Shown in pieces: positions 9,279 to 19,116 of a DNA stretch of 64,000 nt (its first letter is position 1; each line of letters begins with the position of its first letter). Source of the stretch: Solilutibacter tolerans (GTDB lineage Bacteria > Pseudomonadota > Gammaproteobacteria > Xanthomonadales > Xanthomonadaceae); contig NZ_FTLW01000001.1 in assembly GCF_900155935.1 (NCBI RefSeq), forward strand, positions 62,001 to 126,000, given 5' to 3'. A program made the position numbers and the translations under genes. Under the pieces are notes generated by a model. The model saw only the letters and a list, made by a program, of their open reading frames with translations. It made no database searches and had not been told where the DNA came from.

Positions 9279-10625
9279 ATGGCCAACGAAGGCAATGTCG
9301 TCACCCTGCCGAACCACAACGGGTCACGCATCCGCCAAGCCGGTTACATGTCCGGCTTCGGCAATGAGTTCGCGACCGAGGCATTGCCGGGCACGTTGCC
9401 GGATGGCCGCAACTCGCCGCAACACGTGGCACATGGCTTGTATGCCGAGCAGTTGAGTGGCACGGCGTTCACCGCGCCGCGCCATGAAAATCGCCGCAGC
9501 TGGCTCTACCGTATTCGCCCGGCGGCGATGCACGGCGAGTTTGCGCTGCTGCATCACAACCACTTCCACAATCAGTTCGAGCGTGGCCCGGTGACGCCGG
9601 ACCAGCTGCGTTGGAGCCCGTTGCCGATCCCGGAGACGCCGGTCGATTTCATCGATGGCTTGTTCACCGTGGCGGGCAATGGCGGGCCCGAAGCGGGCGC
9701 AGGCATTGGCGTGCATCTCTACGCCGCGAACCAGTCGATGGAAGGACGGTTCTTTTACGATGCGGATGGCGAGTTGTTGATCGTGCCGCAGCAGGGCCGT
9801 CTCGTCATCGCCACCGAGCTTGGGGTGATGGAAGTCGAGCCGCAGGAAATCGCGGTGATCCCGCGCGGCATCCGCTTCCGCGTGGAGTTGCCCGATGGGC
9901 CGTCACGTGGCTACATCTGCGAGAACTTCGGCGCCTTCATGCGCATCCCGGACTTGGGGCCGATCGGCAGCAATGGCCTGGCCAATCCGCGTGACTTCCT
10001 GACGCCGGAAGCCTCGTATGAAGATGTCGAAGGCGAGTTCGAGCTCATCGCCAAGTTCCAAGGGCATTTGTGGCGAGCTGACATCGGCCATTCGCCGCTC
10101 GACGTGGTCGGCTGGCACGGCAACCACGTGCCGTACAAATATGACCTGCGCAAGTTCAACACGATCGGCTCGATCAGCTTCGATCATCCCGATCCGTCCA
10201 TCTTCCTGGTGCTCACCTCGCCCAGTGACACCGCGGGCGTTGGCAACATGGATTTCGTGATCTTTCCGCCGCGCGTGCTGGTGGCGCAGGATACGTTCCG
10301 TCCGCCGTGGTTTCATCGCAACATCGCCAGTGAGTTCATGGGGCTGATTCATGGCGCGTACGACGCCAAGGCTGACGGCTTTGCACCGGGCGGCTGCTCG
10401 CTGCACAACTGCATGACCGGCCACGGCCCCGATGCCGCGACGTTCAAGAAAGCCAGTAATGCCGATACCGCCAAGCCCGACTTCATCACGGACACGATGG
10501 CCTTCATGTTCGAATCGCGCGCGGTGATTCGCCCGACGGTGCAAGCCATCGACGCACCGTATCGCCAGCGCGAATACCAAGCGTGTTGGGCGGGATTGCA
10601 AAAGCGATTCCATCCCGGGACCTAA
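9279..10625 (+). CDS. hmgA: Homogentisate 1,2-dioxygenase
   Basis: Opens the aromatic ring of homogentisate to maleylacetoacetate. The 448 residues match the usual family length (about 430-450). Conserved stretches include [35 protein letters not shown] (iron-site His and Glu) and [22 protein letters not shown] precedes the ATG. It is the second gene of the hppD operon. The next two enzymes, maleylacetoacetate isomerase and fumarylacetoacetase, are about 30 kb away in this same window. Confidence 0.97.
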   Translation: MANEGNVVTLPNHNGSRIRQAGYMSGFGNEFATEALPGTLPDGRNSPQHVAHGLYAEQLSGTAFTAPRHENRRSWLYRIRPAAMHGEFALLHHNHFHNQFERGPVTPDQLRWSPLPIPETPVDFIDGLFTVAGNGGPEAGAGIGVHLYAANQSMEGRFFYDADGELLIVPQQGRLVIATELGVMEVEPQEIAVIPRGIRFRVELPDGPSRGYICENFGAFMRIPDLGPIGSNGLANPRDFLTPEASYEDVEGEFELIAKFQGHLWRADIGHSPLDVVGWHGNHVPYKYDLRKFNTIGSISFDHPDPSIFLVLTSPSDTAGVGNMDFVIFPPRVLVAQDTFRPPWFHRNIASEFMGLIHGAYDAKADGFAPGGCSLHNCMTGHGPDAATFKKASNADTAKPDFITDTMAFMFESRAVIRPTVQAIDAPYRQREYQACWAGLQKRFHPGT

Positions 10626-10686
10626 GTCGCGCCTGAACCGGCATCGGTAAATTTCGCATGTGATTCACCGGCACTTCGTAGGGTAG

Positions 10687-10707
10687 GCCTCGTTCCCATC
10701 ACGAGGC
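10687..10707 (+). other. Small hairpin just upstream of the lipoprotein gene
   Basis: GCCTCG and CGAGGC form a 6-bp stem with a 9-nt loop, ending 8 nt before the lipoprotein ATG. There is no T run, so it is not an obvious terminator; it could separate the hmgA transcript or mask the start region. Confidence 0.3.
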
Positions 10708-10715
10708 TTCATCCC

Positions 10716-11375
10716 ATGACCCGACGTCATCTTCTTCCCAATGCGCTGGTCGCCGCCTGTCTGTTGGGCTTGGCCGCATGCGCGCCGGCCGGTAACGACA
10801 CGGCTGCGCCAGCCGCTGAAGCCCCTGCCGAAGCCGAGCCGGCCACGCCCGTCAACGAAGCCCCATCCACCCCAACGCCTGCACCTGCGGACGATACGGC
10901 CAAACCGCCGGTGGATATCGCGCCAGACCCGACGCTGGGTCTGTCCAAGTGGAATGGTTATGGCGACACGACATTCGGCATTGATGAAACGGCGTTCCGC
11001 AATGCCTGGGGTGGGGATTTATCCAATTATGAGTTCGAAGAAAAAGCGTCGTGCTTCCACCTGTGGCCAAAGGGACAGAAGACATCGGCGGAGCTCGCCT
11101 TCATGTTCGGCGACACGAAATTCGCGCGTTACAGCACCGAAAATCCGAAGTTGACTGCGCCGGGTGGTGGCAAGATCGGCATGACACGAAGTGAAATCGA
11201 TGCCTTGTATCCGGGCAGGATCAAGGAAGAGCCGCACAAGTACACCGATGGCAATTACCTGCGGATCAACGAAGGTAAGAACGTATTGATCTTCGAAACC
11301 GACAAGGCTGGCAAGGTCACCGAGTGGCGCGTGGGCGTGGAGCCGTTTGTGGGTTACGTCGAAGGTTGTGCCTGA
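10716..11375 (+). CDS. Predicted lipoprotein of unknown function
   Basis: A 219-residue protein with a lipoprotein signal (LLGLAAC, lipidated Cys22), then an Ala/Pro/Glu-rich low-complexity linker to about residue 70. The folded C-terminal part has WNGYGDTTFGIDETAFRNAWGG and a pair of Cys (about residues 108 and 218) that could form a disulphide. GKIGMTRSEIDALYPG recalls the repeated motif of periplasmic proteins whose folds bind small ligands, but I do not recognise the family with certainty. It is anchored to a membrane facing the periplasm. Confidence 0.75.
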   Translation: MTRRHLLPNALVAACLLGLAACAPAGNDTAAPAAEAPAEAEPATPVNEAPSTPTPAPADDTAKPPVDIAPDPTLGLSKWNGYGDTTFGIDETAFRNAWGGDLSNYEFEEKASCFHLWPKGQKTSAELAFMFGDTKFARYSTENPKLTAPGGGKIGMTRSEIDALYPGRIKEEPHKYTDGNYLRINEGKNVLIFETDKAGKVTEWRVGVEPFVGYVEGCA

Positions 11376-11400
11376 TGCGTGTGTTGCGTCGCGACGGGCA

Positions 11401-12120
11401 TCACGCCACGTCCCGTCGCAGTGACACCACGTTCCGGGTGCTGGTCTCGTGTGCCGCCATTTTGTCGAACAGCGTGCTGACTGCATCTTCCAGCCTGGGA
11501 ACATGCGCCTCTGGCATCGTCTCTAGAAGTCGCTGGGCGATACGTTCGCCCATGCTGGCTTTGGTCGTTGTGCACAAGTGATGCAAGGCTTGGAATAGTG
11601 CGTCGATCAGCGCTTCCTCGTTCGTCGCGGTCTGGATATCGACGGCCAACGCGCTGGACTCGATGCTGCGCTGGAGCTGCAGCATGTCCAGCATGTACAT
11701 CTTGCATGCGGCCATGGATCGTCTGGATTCACGCCTCACATCTGGGCGCAAGTTGGTGGGCGATGTGGCTGTAGACGTCGGTGGAAGCGATGGAGGTGAC
11801 GCGTTCGATGACGCGTCCGACACATCAGCGCTGCGCAGGATTTTCTTCCCGATACTGGACAAGCCTGCCAAGACCGGCTTCGTTTCCGTCACGGCAGTGG
11901 TCGATGCATGCGACGAAGTTTGCAGGTAACCCTGATCTATCAATATGTCGATGGTCGTGCTTGCGGCATCGCCCAACATTTTTTCGATGGCGGTGCGTGT
12001 GCGCTGGCCATCGCACAGGATCAACACGCGTCGCTCGGCTTGGCTTAGCGCCAGATTTTGGGACATCAACACGTCCCTGGCCTTGGTCGATTTATAAAGG
12101 CGCATGGTAGGGCTCGCCAT
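11401..12120 (-). CDS. Hypothetical protein with N-terminal winged-helix-like segment
   Basis: A 239-residue protein, not recognised. Residues about 20-65 (LALSQAERRVLILCDGQRTRTAIEKMLG, then IDILIDQGYL) look like a small winged helix that reads as a 'how many helices to turn' domain seen fused in signalling proteins. A Ser/Thr/Pro-rich linker follows, and then an all-helical C-terminal domain (about residues 130-235) with LFQALHHLCTTTKASMGERIAQRLL. Its ATG lies 55 bp downstream of the last mrp gene on the same strand, but a hairpin lies between them, so it may or may not be in that operon. Confidence 0.6.
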   Translation of the reverse strand: MASPTMRLYKSTKARDVLMSQNLALSQAERRVLILCDGQRTRTAIEKMLGDAASTTIDILIDQGYLQTSSHASTTAVTETKPVLAGLSSIGKKILRSADVSDASSNASPPSLPPTSTATSPTNLRPDVRRESRRSMAACKMYMLDMLQLQRSIESSALAVDIQTATNEEALIDALFQALHHLCTTTKASMGERIAQRLLETMPEAHVPRLEDAVSTLFDKMAAHETSTRNVVSLRRDVA

Positions 12121-12141
12121 GGGATGCCCTTACTTTGCAGG

Positions 12142-12179
12142 CTGATCATGTAGCGCAGATGACACGCTGCGTTGATCAG
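12142..12179 (-). other. Two-step hairpin at the end of the mrp operon
   Basis: CTGATCA pairs with TGATCAG and, inside it, CGCAG pairs with CTGCG. It overlaps the mrpG stop codon. No T run follows on the minus strand, so termination here would be Rho-dependent or incomplete. Confidence 0.35.
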
Positions 12180-12520
12180 TCGTTCGCGTCTTTCTCGATG
12201 GCGGGAGCAGGTGGGTCGGGGTGATCTTGAGGACGAATCGCCAGGGCGGCACGCGCCATCATGTGCGCGCCAACGGGTGCAGTGATGAACAGGAAGGCCG
12301 TGATCAGCAGCTCGCGCAAGTCGAGCCCTTCACCGGCCATGGCGTGCGCCCCGATGGAGGCCAGCAGGATGCAGCCGACGCCGAGCGTACTGGCCTTGGT
12401 CGGGCCATGCAGGCGCTTGTAGAACTCGCTGAGCTTCACCAAGCCCAGTGATCCCACCAGCATGAAGAAGCTGCCGACCGCCAGCATCGCGACGACGATG
12501 ATTTCGAGGGCCATGTTCAT
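12176..12520 (-). CDS. mrpG: Mrp Na+/H+ antiporter subunit G
   Basis: Small membrane subunit of the multi-protein cation/proton antiporter used for Na+ efflux and pH homeostasis. The 114 residues start MNMALEIIVVAMLAVGSFF and hold three hydrophobic helices; GSLGLVKLSEFYKRLHGPTKASTLGVGCILLAS is the family signature region. The ATG overlaps the mrpF stop by 4 bp. The frame is open upstream but only antisense to mrpF, so that extension is not real. Confidence 0.93.
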   Translation of the reverse strand: MNMALEIIVVAMLAVGSFFMLVGSLGLVKLSEFYKRLHGPTKASTLGVGCILLASIGAHAMAGEGLDLRELLITAFLFITAPVGAHMMARAALAIRPQDHPDPPAPAIEKDAND

Positions 12521-12786
12521 TCGACGATGTCCCGGCGCATGACGTACTTGGATAGCGCGACGGTGCTGACGAAACCCAGCATCGCAATGATCAAGGCGGC
12601 CTCGAAATAAAACGATGAGCCGATGCGGATGCCGTAAAGCACCAACAAGGCAATGCTGTTGATCGACACCGTGTCCAGCGCCAGGATGCGGTCGGGCAAG
12701 CTGGGGCCGCGCAGCAATCGCCACACCGACATCGCAAGTGCGAGCGCGATGACGTAGATGGACACGGTCACGGCGGCTTCGATCAT
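12517..12786 (-). CDS. mrpF: Mrp Na+/H+ antiporter subunit F
   Basis: An 89-residue membrane protein with three hydrophobic helices and the family signature RGPSLPDRILALDTVSINSIALL. ATGA overlaps join it to mrpE before and mrpG after, so the operon is translationally coupled throughout. Confidence 0.93.
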   Translation of the reverse strand: MIEAAVTVSIYVIALALAMSVWRLLRGPSLPDRILALDTVSINSIALLVLYGIRIGSSFYFEAALIIAMLGFVSTVALSKYVMRRDIVE

Positions 12787-13268
12787 TCGAAGATCTCCCT
12801 CAGCAGTGATTCATAGCGCGACTTGATGCCGGAAATGGTCGTCTCGGCATCCTTCAAATCGAAGCAATGCACCAGCAGGAAACGGCGGTCGGGGGTGAGC
12901 TCGGTGGAGAGCGTGCCGGGCGTCAGCGAGATGATGCTGGCCAGGGCGGTGATGCCGTGCAGGTCGCGGATCTCCAGCGGCACCCAAATGAACCCGGGGC
13001 GGATATGGGATTCGCTCCCCAGGATCAGTCGTGCGACTTCGACATTGGAAACGATGATGTCGCGCAGCACGCGTCCGCTGAGTTTGATGATGGCGGGCAG
13101 GCGATGCAGATGGGCATGCTCGGGTTGCAGGAGGCCTGCGCACAGCGGCAAGACGATCGCGAGCACCAAGGCGAGCACGAGGCTGCCACTGGAAAAGTCA
13201 CCGACCAGCAGCAGCCACAGGACAAGCACCGCCAAGCTGAGCAAGGGTGAGGGGAGAAAGCGTTTCAT
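12783..13268 (-). CDS. mrpE: Mrp Na+/H+ antiporter subunit E
   Basis: A 161-residue membrane subunit beginning MKRFLPSPLLSLAVLVLWLL. The conserved segment IISLTPGTLSTEL is diagnostic for MrpE (NhaE). It overlaps both neighbours by 4 bp. A longer in-frame opening reaching 14003 is a shadow of mrpD and was discarded because it contains no family similarity. Confidence 0.93.
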   Translation of the reverse strand: MKRFLPSPLLSLAVLVLWLLLVGDFSSGSLVLALVLAIVLPLCAGLLQPEHAHLHRLPAIIKLSGRVLRDIIVSNVEVARLILGSESHIRPGFIWVPLEIRDLHGITALASIISLTPGTLSTELTPDRRFLLVHCFDLKDAETTISGIKSRYESLLREIFE

Positions 13269-14833
13269 GGCGCCGGCTCCCGCATCACGGGTTGGACGCC
13301 CCGAATCATGTCGACGGTGCTGCTGGGGGCAAGAGCGCTTTCGGCAGCCGAGAGCAAATAGCGATACACGGGTGATGCGAACACCACCAGCGCGATGCCG
13401 TAGCCCAGCAGCAACCAGATCGCCAGCCATTGCAATCGTCGTTGGGCGCGCGTGGTGCGGCGCGGTCGGGGCGGCGGCGGCAAGCCACTTTCCGGGCGCC
13501 AACGTGCGGCGCGGGCAGGCGCCTCCCACAGCAGGCCACTGCCCGCGCGGGCGAATGCGACGATCGCCATCCAACTGGTCAACAGGATCATTACCCAAAT
13601 CCAAGGGACGCGATCTTCGGGTACGGCTTGCAGGATCAGCAGTTTGCCGACGAAGCCCGAGAGTGGCGGCAGCCCGGTGATGGCCATGGCCGCCAGGGCA
13701 AAGGCGACGCCGGTGGCGATGGGCCGCTCCAGCACGCCGATGCAATCGACGCGATCCCCCTCGCGGCCACGCTGGCGACGCATTTGGTTGGCGATCAGGA
13801 ACAGCGCCGCCGCGGCGAAACTGCTGTGCAGGAGGTAATACAGGCCCGCCGCCACGGCATCGGCGCTGCCGAGCGAAAACACCACGAACAAGGTGGCCGC
13901 CGACGCCACCACCATCCATCCGACGATCGCCCGCAGCGTTTGCGAGGCCATCGCGCCGAAGGTGGCGAGCAACAAAGTGCCTAGTCCCGCCGGCAGCAAC
14001 CACGTCCAGGGCCAGCCTTCAGCGCCGGGGATGTCGCCAAACGCGACCGTGAACACACGCAGCGCGGAATACACGCCGACCTTGGTCATCACCACGAACA
14101 ACGCCGCGGCCGGAGCCGGGAGGAATTTGTAGGTCATCGGCAGCCACAGGAACATCGGCAGCAAGGCGGCCTTCGCGCAGAACACGGTCAGGAGGATGCC
14201 GGCCGCGGCTTGGATCAATGCGACGTCGTCGGGCGAGGCCTGCGCCACGCGGGCTCCGATTTCCGCCATGTTGAGCGTGCCGACCAAGCCATAGATCAGG
14301 CCAAGCGCAATCAGGAACAGGCTGGATGCCACGACGTTGAAGACTACGTAATGCAGGCCCGCTCGCATCCGTGGGCCCTTGCCGCCGGAGAGCATCAAAC
14401 CGTAGCTCGCGATCAGCATCACTTCGAAAAACACGAACAGATTGAACAAGTCCGCGGTCAGGAAGGCGCCGGCGAGTCCAGCCAACTGGAACTGGAAGAA
14501 GGCATGGAAATGCGGTGCACGGCGATCCCAGCCAGTGGATGCGTATATCAATGCAGGCAGGCCAAGCAGCGCGACCAAGAGCACCAACGCGGCCGACAGG
14601 CGGTCTGCAAACAGGGCGATGCCCAGCCGCGCGGGCCAGTCACCCAGCAAGTAGACCTGACTGCCGGATGCAGCCACGTGCATCAGTAGCAAGCTGGAGA
14701 ACAGCAACATGCCGACCGTGCCGACCCAGCCCAGCGTGCGTGACCAGATATCCCCGCGGCGCTCGACCAGCAGGATCAGCGCGGCGATCAACAGCGGGAA
14801 GAGGATCGGCGCAATGATCAGGTGATCGCTCAT
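13265..14833 (-). CDS. mrpD: Mrp Na+/H+ antiporter subunit D
   Basis: A 522-residue proton-translocating subunit homologous to NuoN/NuoM-type antiporter modules of complex I. It has about 14 hydrophobic helices; FFEVMLIASYGLMLSGG contains the conserved Glu in helix 5, and AALLPMFLWLPMTYKFLPAPAAALF contains the helix-7 Lys-region equivalent. The C-terminal tail (about 70 residues) is Arg/Pro-rich with one more hydrophobic helix. It is coupled to mrpC and mrpE by ATGA overlaps. Confidence 0.95.
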   Translation of the reverse strand: MSDHLIIAPILFPLLIAALILLVERRGDIWSRTLGWVGTVGMLLFSSLLLMHVAASGSQVYLLGDWPARLGIALFADRLSAALVLLVALLGLPALIYASTGWDRRAPHFHAFFQFQLAGLAGAFLTADLFNLFVFFEVMLIASYGLMLSGGKGPRMRAGLHYVVFNVVASSLFLIALGLIYGLVGTLNMAEIGARVAQASPDDVALIQAAAGILLTVFCAKAALLPMFLWLPMTYKFLPAPAAALFVVMTKVGVYSALRVFTVAFGDIPGAEGWPWTWLLPAGLGTLLLATFGAMASQTLRAIVGWMVVASAATLFVVFSLGSADAVAAGLYYLLHSSFAAAALFLIANQMRRQRGREGDRVDCIGVLERPIATGVAFALAAMAITGLPPLSGFVGKLLILQAVPEDRVPWIWVMILLTSWMAIVAFARAGSGLLWEAPARAARWRPESGLPPPPRPRRTTRAQRRLQWLAIWLLLGYGIALVVFASPVYRYLLSAAESALAPSSTVDMIRGVQPVMREPAP

Positions 14834-15297
14834 CGCGTCACCTCCTTGGCTTCCTCGGTCCCGTCGTTGTCGGCAGTGGGCGCGGTGGCGCAGGCCTCGA
14901 GGTCTTCGAAGGTTTCTTCGCGATCGGTATCGATGGGCATCAGCCCCGCATAGTCCAGGCCGATGCCGGCATCGACATGATCGCTGCCACTGTCGCTGCG
15001 ATTGCGTATCGCGATCACGATGGTGACGGCGGTCATCGCGAAACCAATCACGATGGCGGTCAGCACCAAGGCTTGCGGCAGTGGGTCGACATGGTGATCG
15101 AGGGTGTGCGGCACGCCCTCGCGCAGGATGGGCGGCATGCCGGGACGCAGACGTCCGGCGGAGAAAATCAGCAGATTGGCGGCGTACGACATCAAGGTGA
15201 TGCCGAGGATCACGTCGAAACTGCGCGCGCGCAGCACCAGGTAGATGCCACTGGCAGTGAGGATGCCGATGGCGCTGGCCAGGGCGAATTCCATCAT
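14830..15297 (-). CDS. mrpC: Mrp Na+/H+ antiporter subunit C
   Basis: A 155-residue NuoK-like subunit with three hydrophobic helices (MEFALASAIGILTASGIYLVL; VILGITLMSYAANLLIF; ALVLTAIVIGFAMTAVTIVIA). The last 45 residues are acidic and soluble. It overlaps mrpA and mrpD by 4 bp each. Confidence 0.94.
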   Translation of the reverse strand: MMEFALASAIGILTASGIYLVLRARSFDVILGITLMSYAANLLIFSAGRLRPGMPPILREGVPHTLDHHVDPLPQALVLTAIVIGFAMTAVTIVIAIRNRSDSGSDHVDAGIGLDYAGLMPIDTDREETFEDLEACATAPTADNDGTEEAKEVTR

Positions 15298-18101
15298 GGG
15301 CCCACCTCTTCAGGGGTGGGTTGGGATGTGGCTGGCCTGCGTCGCGGGGGTCTGATGTCGCCCATCATCGACAGGATCAACATCGCAGCGCCAAAGACCA
15401 CCAGGTAGACGCCGGTGTCGAACACCATCGCACTCGCCAGGGGCACGCTGCCGATGAGCGGCAGGACCGGCTCGGCGTGGCCACTGGTGAGGAAGGGGTA
15501 GCCCAACAGGATCGGTGCGATGCCGCCGATCAGCGCAATCAGCAGGCCGATGCCGATCAGGCGCACGTAATTGAAGCCGAGGCGACTTTCGACGTAGCGC
15601 GAGCCCAGGATCACGTATTGCAGCAGCAGCGGAATGGTCAGCACGAGGCCCGCGATGAAGCCGCCGCCGGGTTGGTTGTGGCCGCGCAGGAACATGTACA
15701 ACGAGACCGCCAACGCGAGCGGGAACAACACATGGCCCAGCGTGGCAGGAATGGGCAGTTCCAGTGGCGGGCCGGGGATGCGTTCTTCCGGCGCCAGTCG
15801 CGCGCGGCGCAGCAGCGCATGCACGAACAAGCCGGCCATGCCGAAGACGGCGATCTCGCCCAGCGTGTCGGTGCCGCGGAAATCCACCAGGATCACGTTG
15901 ACCACATTGCTGCCCCAAGCTTCGGGCAGGGAGCGGGCCAGCAATTCGCCGGCGATGGTGTTGGAAGGACGGGTCATCATCGCCCACGCCAATGCCGCGG
16001 TGATGCCGCCGCCGGTGATCGCGATCAAGGCATCGCGCCAGCGACGCAATCCGCGCCACGATCCTGCCTGCGGTGTCGGGCTCACCTGCGGCAGGTAGTT
16101 CAGTGCCAGCAGGATGAGCGCGATCGTGGCCATCTCCACCAGCAATTGGGTCAAGGCGAGATCCGGCGCAGACAAGAAGACGAAGCTCAGGCTGACCGCC
16201 GTGCCCACCGCGCCCAACACGATCACGGAGACCAATCGTTGGCGATGCATCACCACGGTGCCGAGGGTGGCTGCGACCAGCATCGCCCACAAGGCCCAGC
16301 CGAGGAGCGGCATCGGTTGCAGGTCGGGGCCGGGCCCGGTGCCCAGCAGGCCGGGCAATGCGGGCAGGGTGGCCAGCGCCATCGCCGCCAGCAACATCAA
16401 CAGCAAGGAGCGCTGCAGACTGCCATTGGCGATGCGACGGGTGAAGCGACGCGCGATGTTGTAAAGCGCATCGACATTCACATAGAACAAGTGTCGGCCA
16501 TAAGAGCGGCGGACGATGGCGTGCAGGTCGAACAAGCGACGCAGGCCGAAGTACAACGTGATCCCACACAGCATGCCGCCCAGGCTCATCAACAGCGGCG
16601 TGTTGATGCCATGCCAGAGCGCAAGACTGTACTCGGGCATGTCCTTGCCCAGCACGCTGCTGGCGGCGCTGGCCAACATCGGTCCCACGGTGGGTGCCGG
16701 TGCAATGCCCACCATCAAGCACAGCACCACAAGGATCGCGACGGGCAACTTCATGAAACGCGGCGGCTCGTGGATTTCACGCGTCACATCACGCGGCCCT
16801 TCGCCAAAGAAAGTGTCGTGGACAAAACGCAGGCTGTAGGCGACCGCGAATGCGCCCGCTAGGAACGCGGCGACCACGGTGAAGACGCGCGGCCCATCCT
16901 CGGCGATATCCAGCGCCTCTGCGTAAAACATTTCCTTGGACAGGAAGCCATTGAGCAGCGGCACACCTGCCATCGCAAGACTGGCCGCGATGGCCAACGC
17001 GCTGGTGTAAGGCAGATATCGGCGCAGATTGCCCAGCCTGCGCATATCGCGTGTGCCGGTTTCGTGGTCGATGATGCCGGCTGCCATGAACAGGCTGGCC
17101 TTGAACGTCGCATGGTTGAGGATGTGGAACAGCGCAGCCACCACCGCCAGGGGTTTGGACAGGCCCAGCAGCAGGGTGATCAAGCCCAGGTGCGAGATGG
17201 TCGAGTAGGCGAGCAGGCCCTTGAGGTCGTGCTGGAAGATCGCCACCCAAGCGCCTAGCAACAACGTGGTCGCGCCGATGGTGCTGACGATGATGGTGTA
17301 CATCTCGGTGCCCGACAGCACCGGATACAAACGCACCAGCACGAAGATGCCGGCTTTCACCATCGTCGCCGAATGCAGGTAAGCCGAGACCGGCGTGGGC
17401 GCGGCCATCGCCTGCGGTAGCCAGAAGTGGAATGGGAACTGCGCGCTCTTGGTGAACGCGCCCAAGAGGACGAGGATCAGGATGGTCGGGTACCAAGGGC
17501 TTGCCCGGACGATGTCGCCGGCTGCCAGCACATCCTCAAGGCGATAACTGCCCACAACCTGGCCTAGCAAGATCGCGCCACCGAGCAGTGCCATGCCGCC
17601 GAGGCCGGTGACGGTCAGCGCCATGCGCGCGCCTTGGCGGGCATCGCGGCGCTGCGTCCAGAAGCCGATCAACAGGAACGAAGCGATTGAGGTCAGCTCC
17701 CAGAACACCACCATCAACAAGATGTCGCCGGACAACACCAGCCCCAACATCGCCCCCATGAACAACATGAGATAGGCGAAGAAGCGCGTAGCACTGTCCT
17801 TGGGGCTCAAGTAATACGCGGCGTAGAGCACCACCAAGGCACCGATGGCCAACACCATCAACCCGAACATCCACGCCAAGCCATCGATACGCAGCACGAA
17901 GCCGATGCCGATTTGCGGCAGCCACGGATAGTCGACGGTAGGTATTGCGCCGGACATGATCGCGGGCGTTAGCGATGCCAGCAAACCCAGTCCCAGCACT
18001 GACGCCAGCCCTGCAATCCACGCGCTCTGCCTGCGCGACCCGCCGAGCAAGGCGATCACGAGCGCGGCGGCGAACGGCAGGAGCAGGATCAAACCTGGCA
18101 T
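15294..18101 (-). CDS. mrpA: Mrp Na+/H+ antiporter subunit A fused to subunit B
   Basis: A 935-residue NuoL-like subunit, first gene of the mrp operon. Residues about 1-500 form the antiporter module (VFWELTSIASFLLIGFW with the helix-5 Glu; TKSAQFPFHFWLPQAMAAPTPVSAYLHSATMVKAG). The C-terminal third carries the MrpA extension (DLALTQLLVEMATIALILLALNYLP; VDFRGTDTLGEIAVF) and then MrpB (GHNQPGGGFIAGLVL near residue 795). The A-B fusion is normal for proteobacterial (group 2) Mrp systems. The minus-strand promoter should lie between this start and the DMT transporter; TAGAAT at 18163-18168 is a possible -10 element. Confidence 0.96.
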   Translation of the reverse strand: MPGLILLLPFAAALVIALLGGSRRQSAWIAGLASVLGLGLLASLTPAIMSGAIPTVDYPWLPQIGIGFVLRIDGLAWMFGLMVLAIGALVVLYAAYYLSPKDSATRFFAYLMLFMGAMLGLVLSGDILLMVVFWELTSIASFLLIGFWTQRRDARQGARMALTVTGLGGMALLGGAILLGQVVGSYRLEDVLAAGDIVRASPWYPTILILVLLGAFTKSAQFPFHFWLPQAMAAPTPVSAYLHSATMVKAGIFVLVRLYPVLSGTEMYTIIVSTIGATTLLLGAWVAIFQHDLKGLLAYSTISHLGLITLLLGLSKPLAVVAALFHILNHATFKASLFMAAGIIDHETGTRDMRRLGNLRRYLPYTSALAIAASLAMAGVPLLNGFLSKEMFYAEALDIAEDGPRVFTVVAAFLAGAFAVAYSLRFVHDTFFGEGPRDVTREIHEPPRFMKLPVAILVVLCLMVGIAPAPTVGPMLASAASSVLGKDMPEYSLALWHGINTPLLMSLGGMLCGITLYFGLRRLFDLHAIVRRSYGRHLFYVNVDALYNIARRFTRRIANGSLQRSLLLMLLAAMALATLPALPGLLGTGPGPDLQPMPLLGWALWAMLVAATLGTVVMHRQRLVSVIVLGAVGTAVSLSFVFLSAPDLALTQLLVEMATIALILLALNYLPQVSPTPQAGSWRGLRRWRDALIAITGGGITAALAWAMMTRPSNTIAGELLARSLPEAWGSNVVNVILVDFRGTDTLGEIAVFGMAGLFVHALLRRARLAPEERIPGPPLELPIPATLGHVLFPLALAVSLYMFLRGHNQPGGGFIAGLVLTIPLLLQYVILGSRYVESRLGFNYVRLIGIGLLIALIGGIAPILLGYPFLTSGHAEPVLPLIGSVPLASAMVFDTGVYLVVFGAAMLILSMMGDIRPPRRRPATSQPTPEEVGP

Positions 18102-18189
18102 GGGCGTGGGGAATTAGAAGTCGTTGATTCGGAAAAGAAATCCGGCGAGTGGCCGAAGCATCATTCTAGCCGAAGGTGAATAGCGCGTT

Positions 18190-19116
18190 TTAGCCCTGCG
18201 GATATTCGGCGACGACTTCGGTTACTGGTTGCTGTGTGCGCGATTTGAATCGCTGGCGCAATGCGATGATCAATACGCCGCCCAGCACCATCGCTCCGCC
18301 GATCCAGATCCGCGTGCCCGGGCGATCCCCCCAGAACACGATCCCAAGCGCTACGGCGATCACCGGCACCAAGAGCAACCACGGCATCATCAAGGCCACC
18401 GGATAGCGCTGCACCAGGCTGTAATACAGGCCGTGACCAAGCAACGACGAAGCGAGCGCTGCATAAGCCACGCCCGCCCAAGCAGTGGCGCTGACCCCGG
18501 GCAAAGTCGCCAGTGCGCCCGGCTCCAGCCACAGACTGATGCCCAGCAAGGGCACGACGCTGGCGGCGGCCATCCAGCCTTGCTGGTTGGGCATGTCGAT
18601 GCCGCGCAAACCCTTCATCAGGATGGTGCCGATAGCCAGCGCCAATGCGGAGATCAGCATCGTGATCAATGCGGCTGGACGCGACAGCACGTGCGGGTCA
18701 AAACCAATCACCATGACCCCCATAAAGCTGACCGCGATAGCAAGACCGGTCCACCACTTGAAGCGCTCGCCCAGCCACCACCATGCCAGCAGCGTGGTCA
18801 TGGGGATGTAGCTTTGCATCACGATCGCGGGTGATGACAAATCACCAGAGAGCCGCAACGCAAGGAAGCTGAGCCCGAAATGCACCACGCCGACGAGTAA
18901 TGAGACGATGGCCAGTCGCGGCCATTGGTCGCGCGGCGGCACGCGCATGAACGCGGCCAATGCGAGCAGCAAGACGACGAAGCGCAACAAGGTAAAGGTA
19001 AACGGCGGGATCTCGCGCAAGCCCAGCGCCGACATCAAAAAGTTGAGCGCCCACACCACGCAAACAAACAACAGCAGCGCAAAATCGCGCCGGCTCAGGG
19101 CGGCGGGCACGCCCAC
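18190..19116 (-). CDS. EamA/DMT-family transporter
   Basis: A 308-residue inner-membrane protein of the drug/metabolite transporter superfamily with ten hydrophobic helices in two EamA repeats (FALLLFVCVVWALNFLMSALG in the first; TLPGVSATAWAGVAYAALASSLLGHGLYY in the second). It uses a GTG start that touches the stop of the upstream Mpo1-like gene, so the two are co-transcribed. The ligand is unknown; amino-acid or metabolite export is common for this family. Confidence 0.85.
   Translation of the reverse strand: MGVPAALSRRDFALLLFVCVVWALNFLMSALGLREIPPFTFTLLRFVVLLLALAAFMRVPPRDQWPRLAIVSLLVGVVHFGLSFLALRLSGDLSSPAIVMQSYIPMTTLLAWWWLGERFKWWTGLAIAVSFMGVMVIGFDPHVLSRPAALITMLISALALAIGTILMKGLRGIDMPNQQGWMAAASVVPLLGISLWLEPGALATLPGVSATAWAGVAYAALASSLLGHGLYYSLVQRYPVALMMPWLLLVPVIAVALGIVFWGDRPGTRIWIGGAMVLGGVLIIALRQRFKSRTQQPVTEVVAEYPQG

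Noticed and set aside
15321-16862. 513-codon plus-strand open frame opposite mrpA
   Set aside because: Antisense to the coding frame of mrpA; Gln/His/Arg-rich and without motifs.
15294-18101. MrpA of 935 residues suspected to be a misjoined ORF
   Set aside because: Fusion of MrpA and MrpB is standard in proteobacterial Mrp operons, and both halves carry family signatures.
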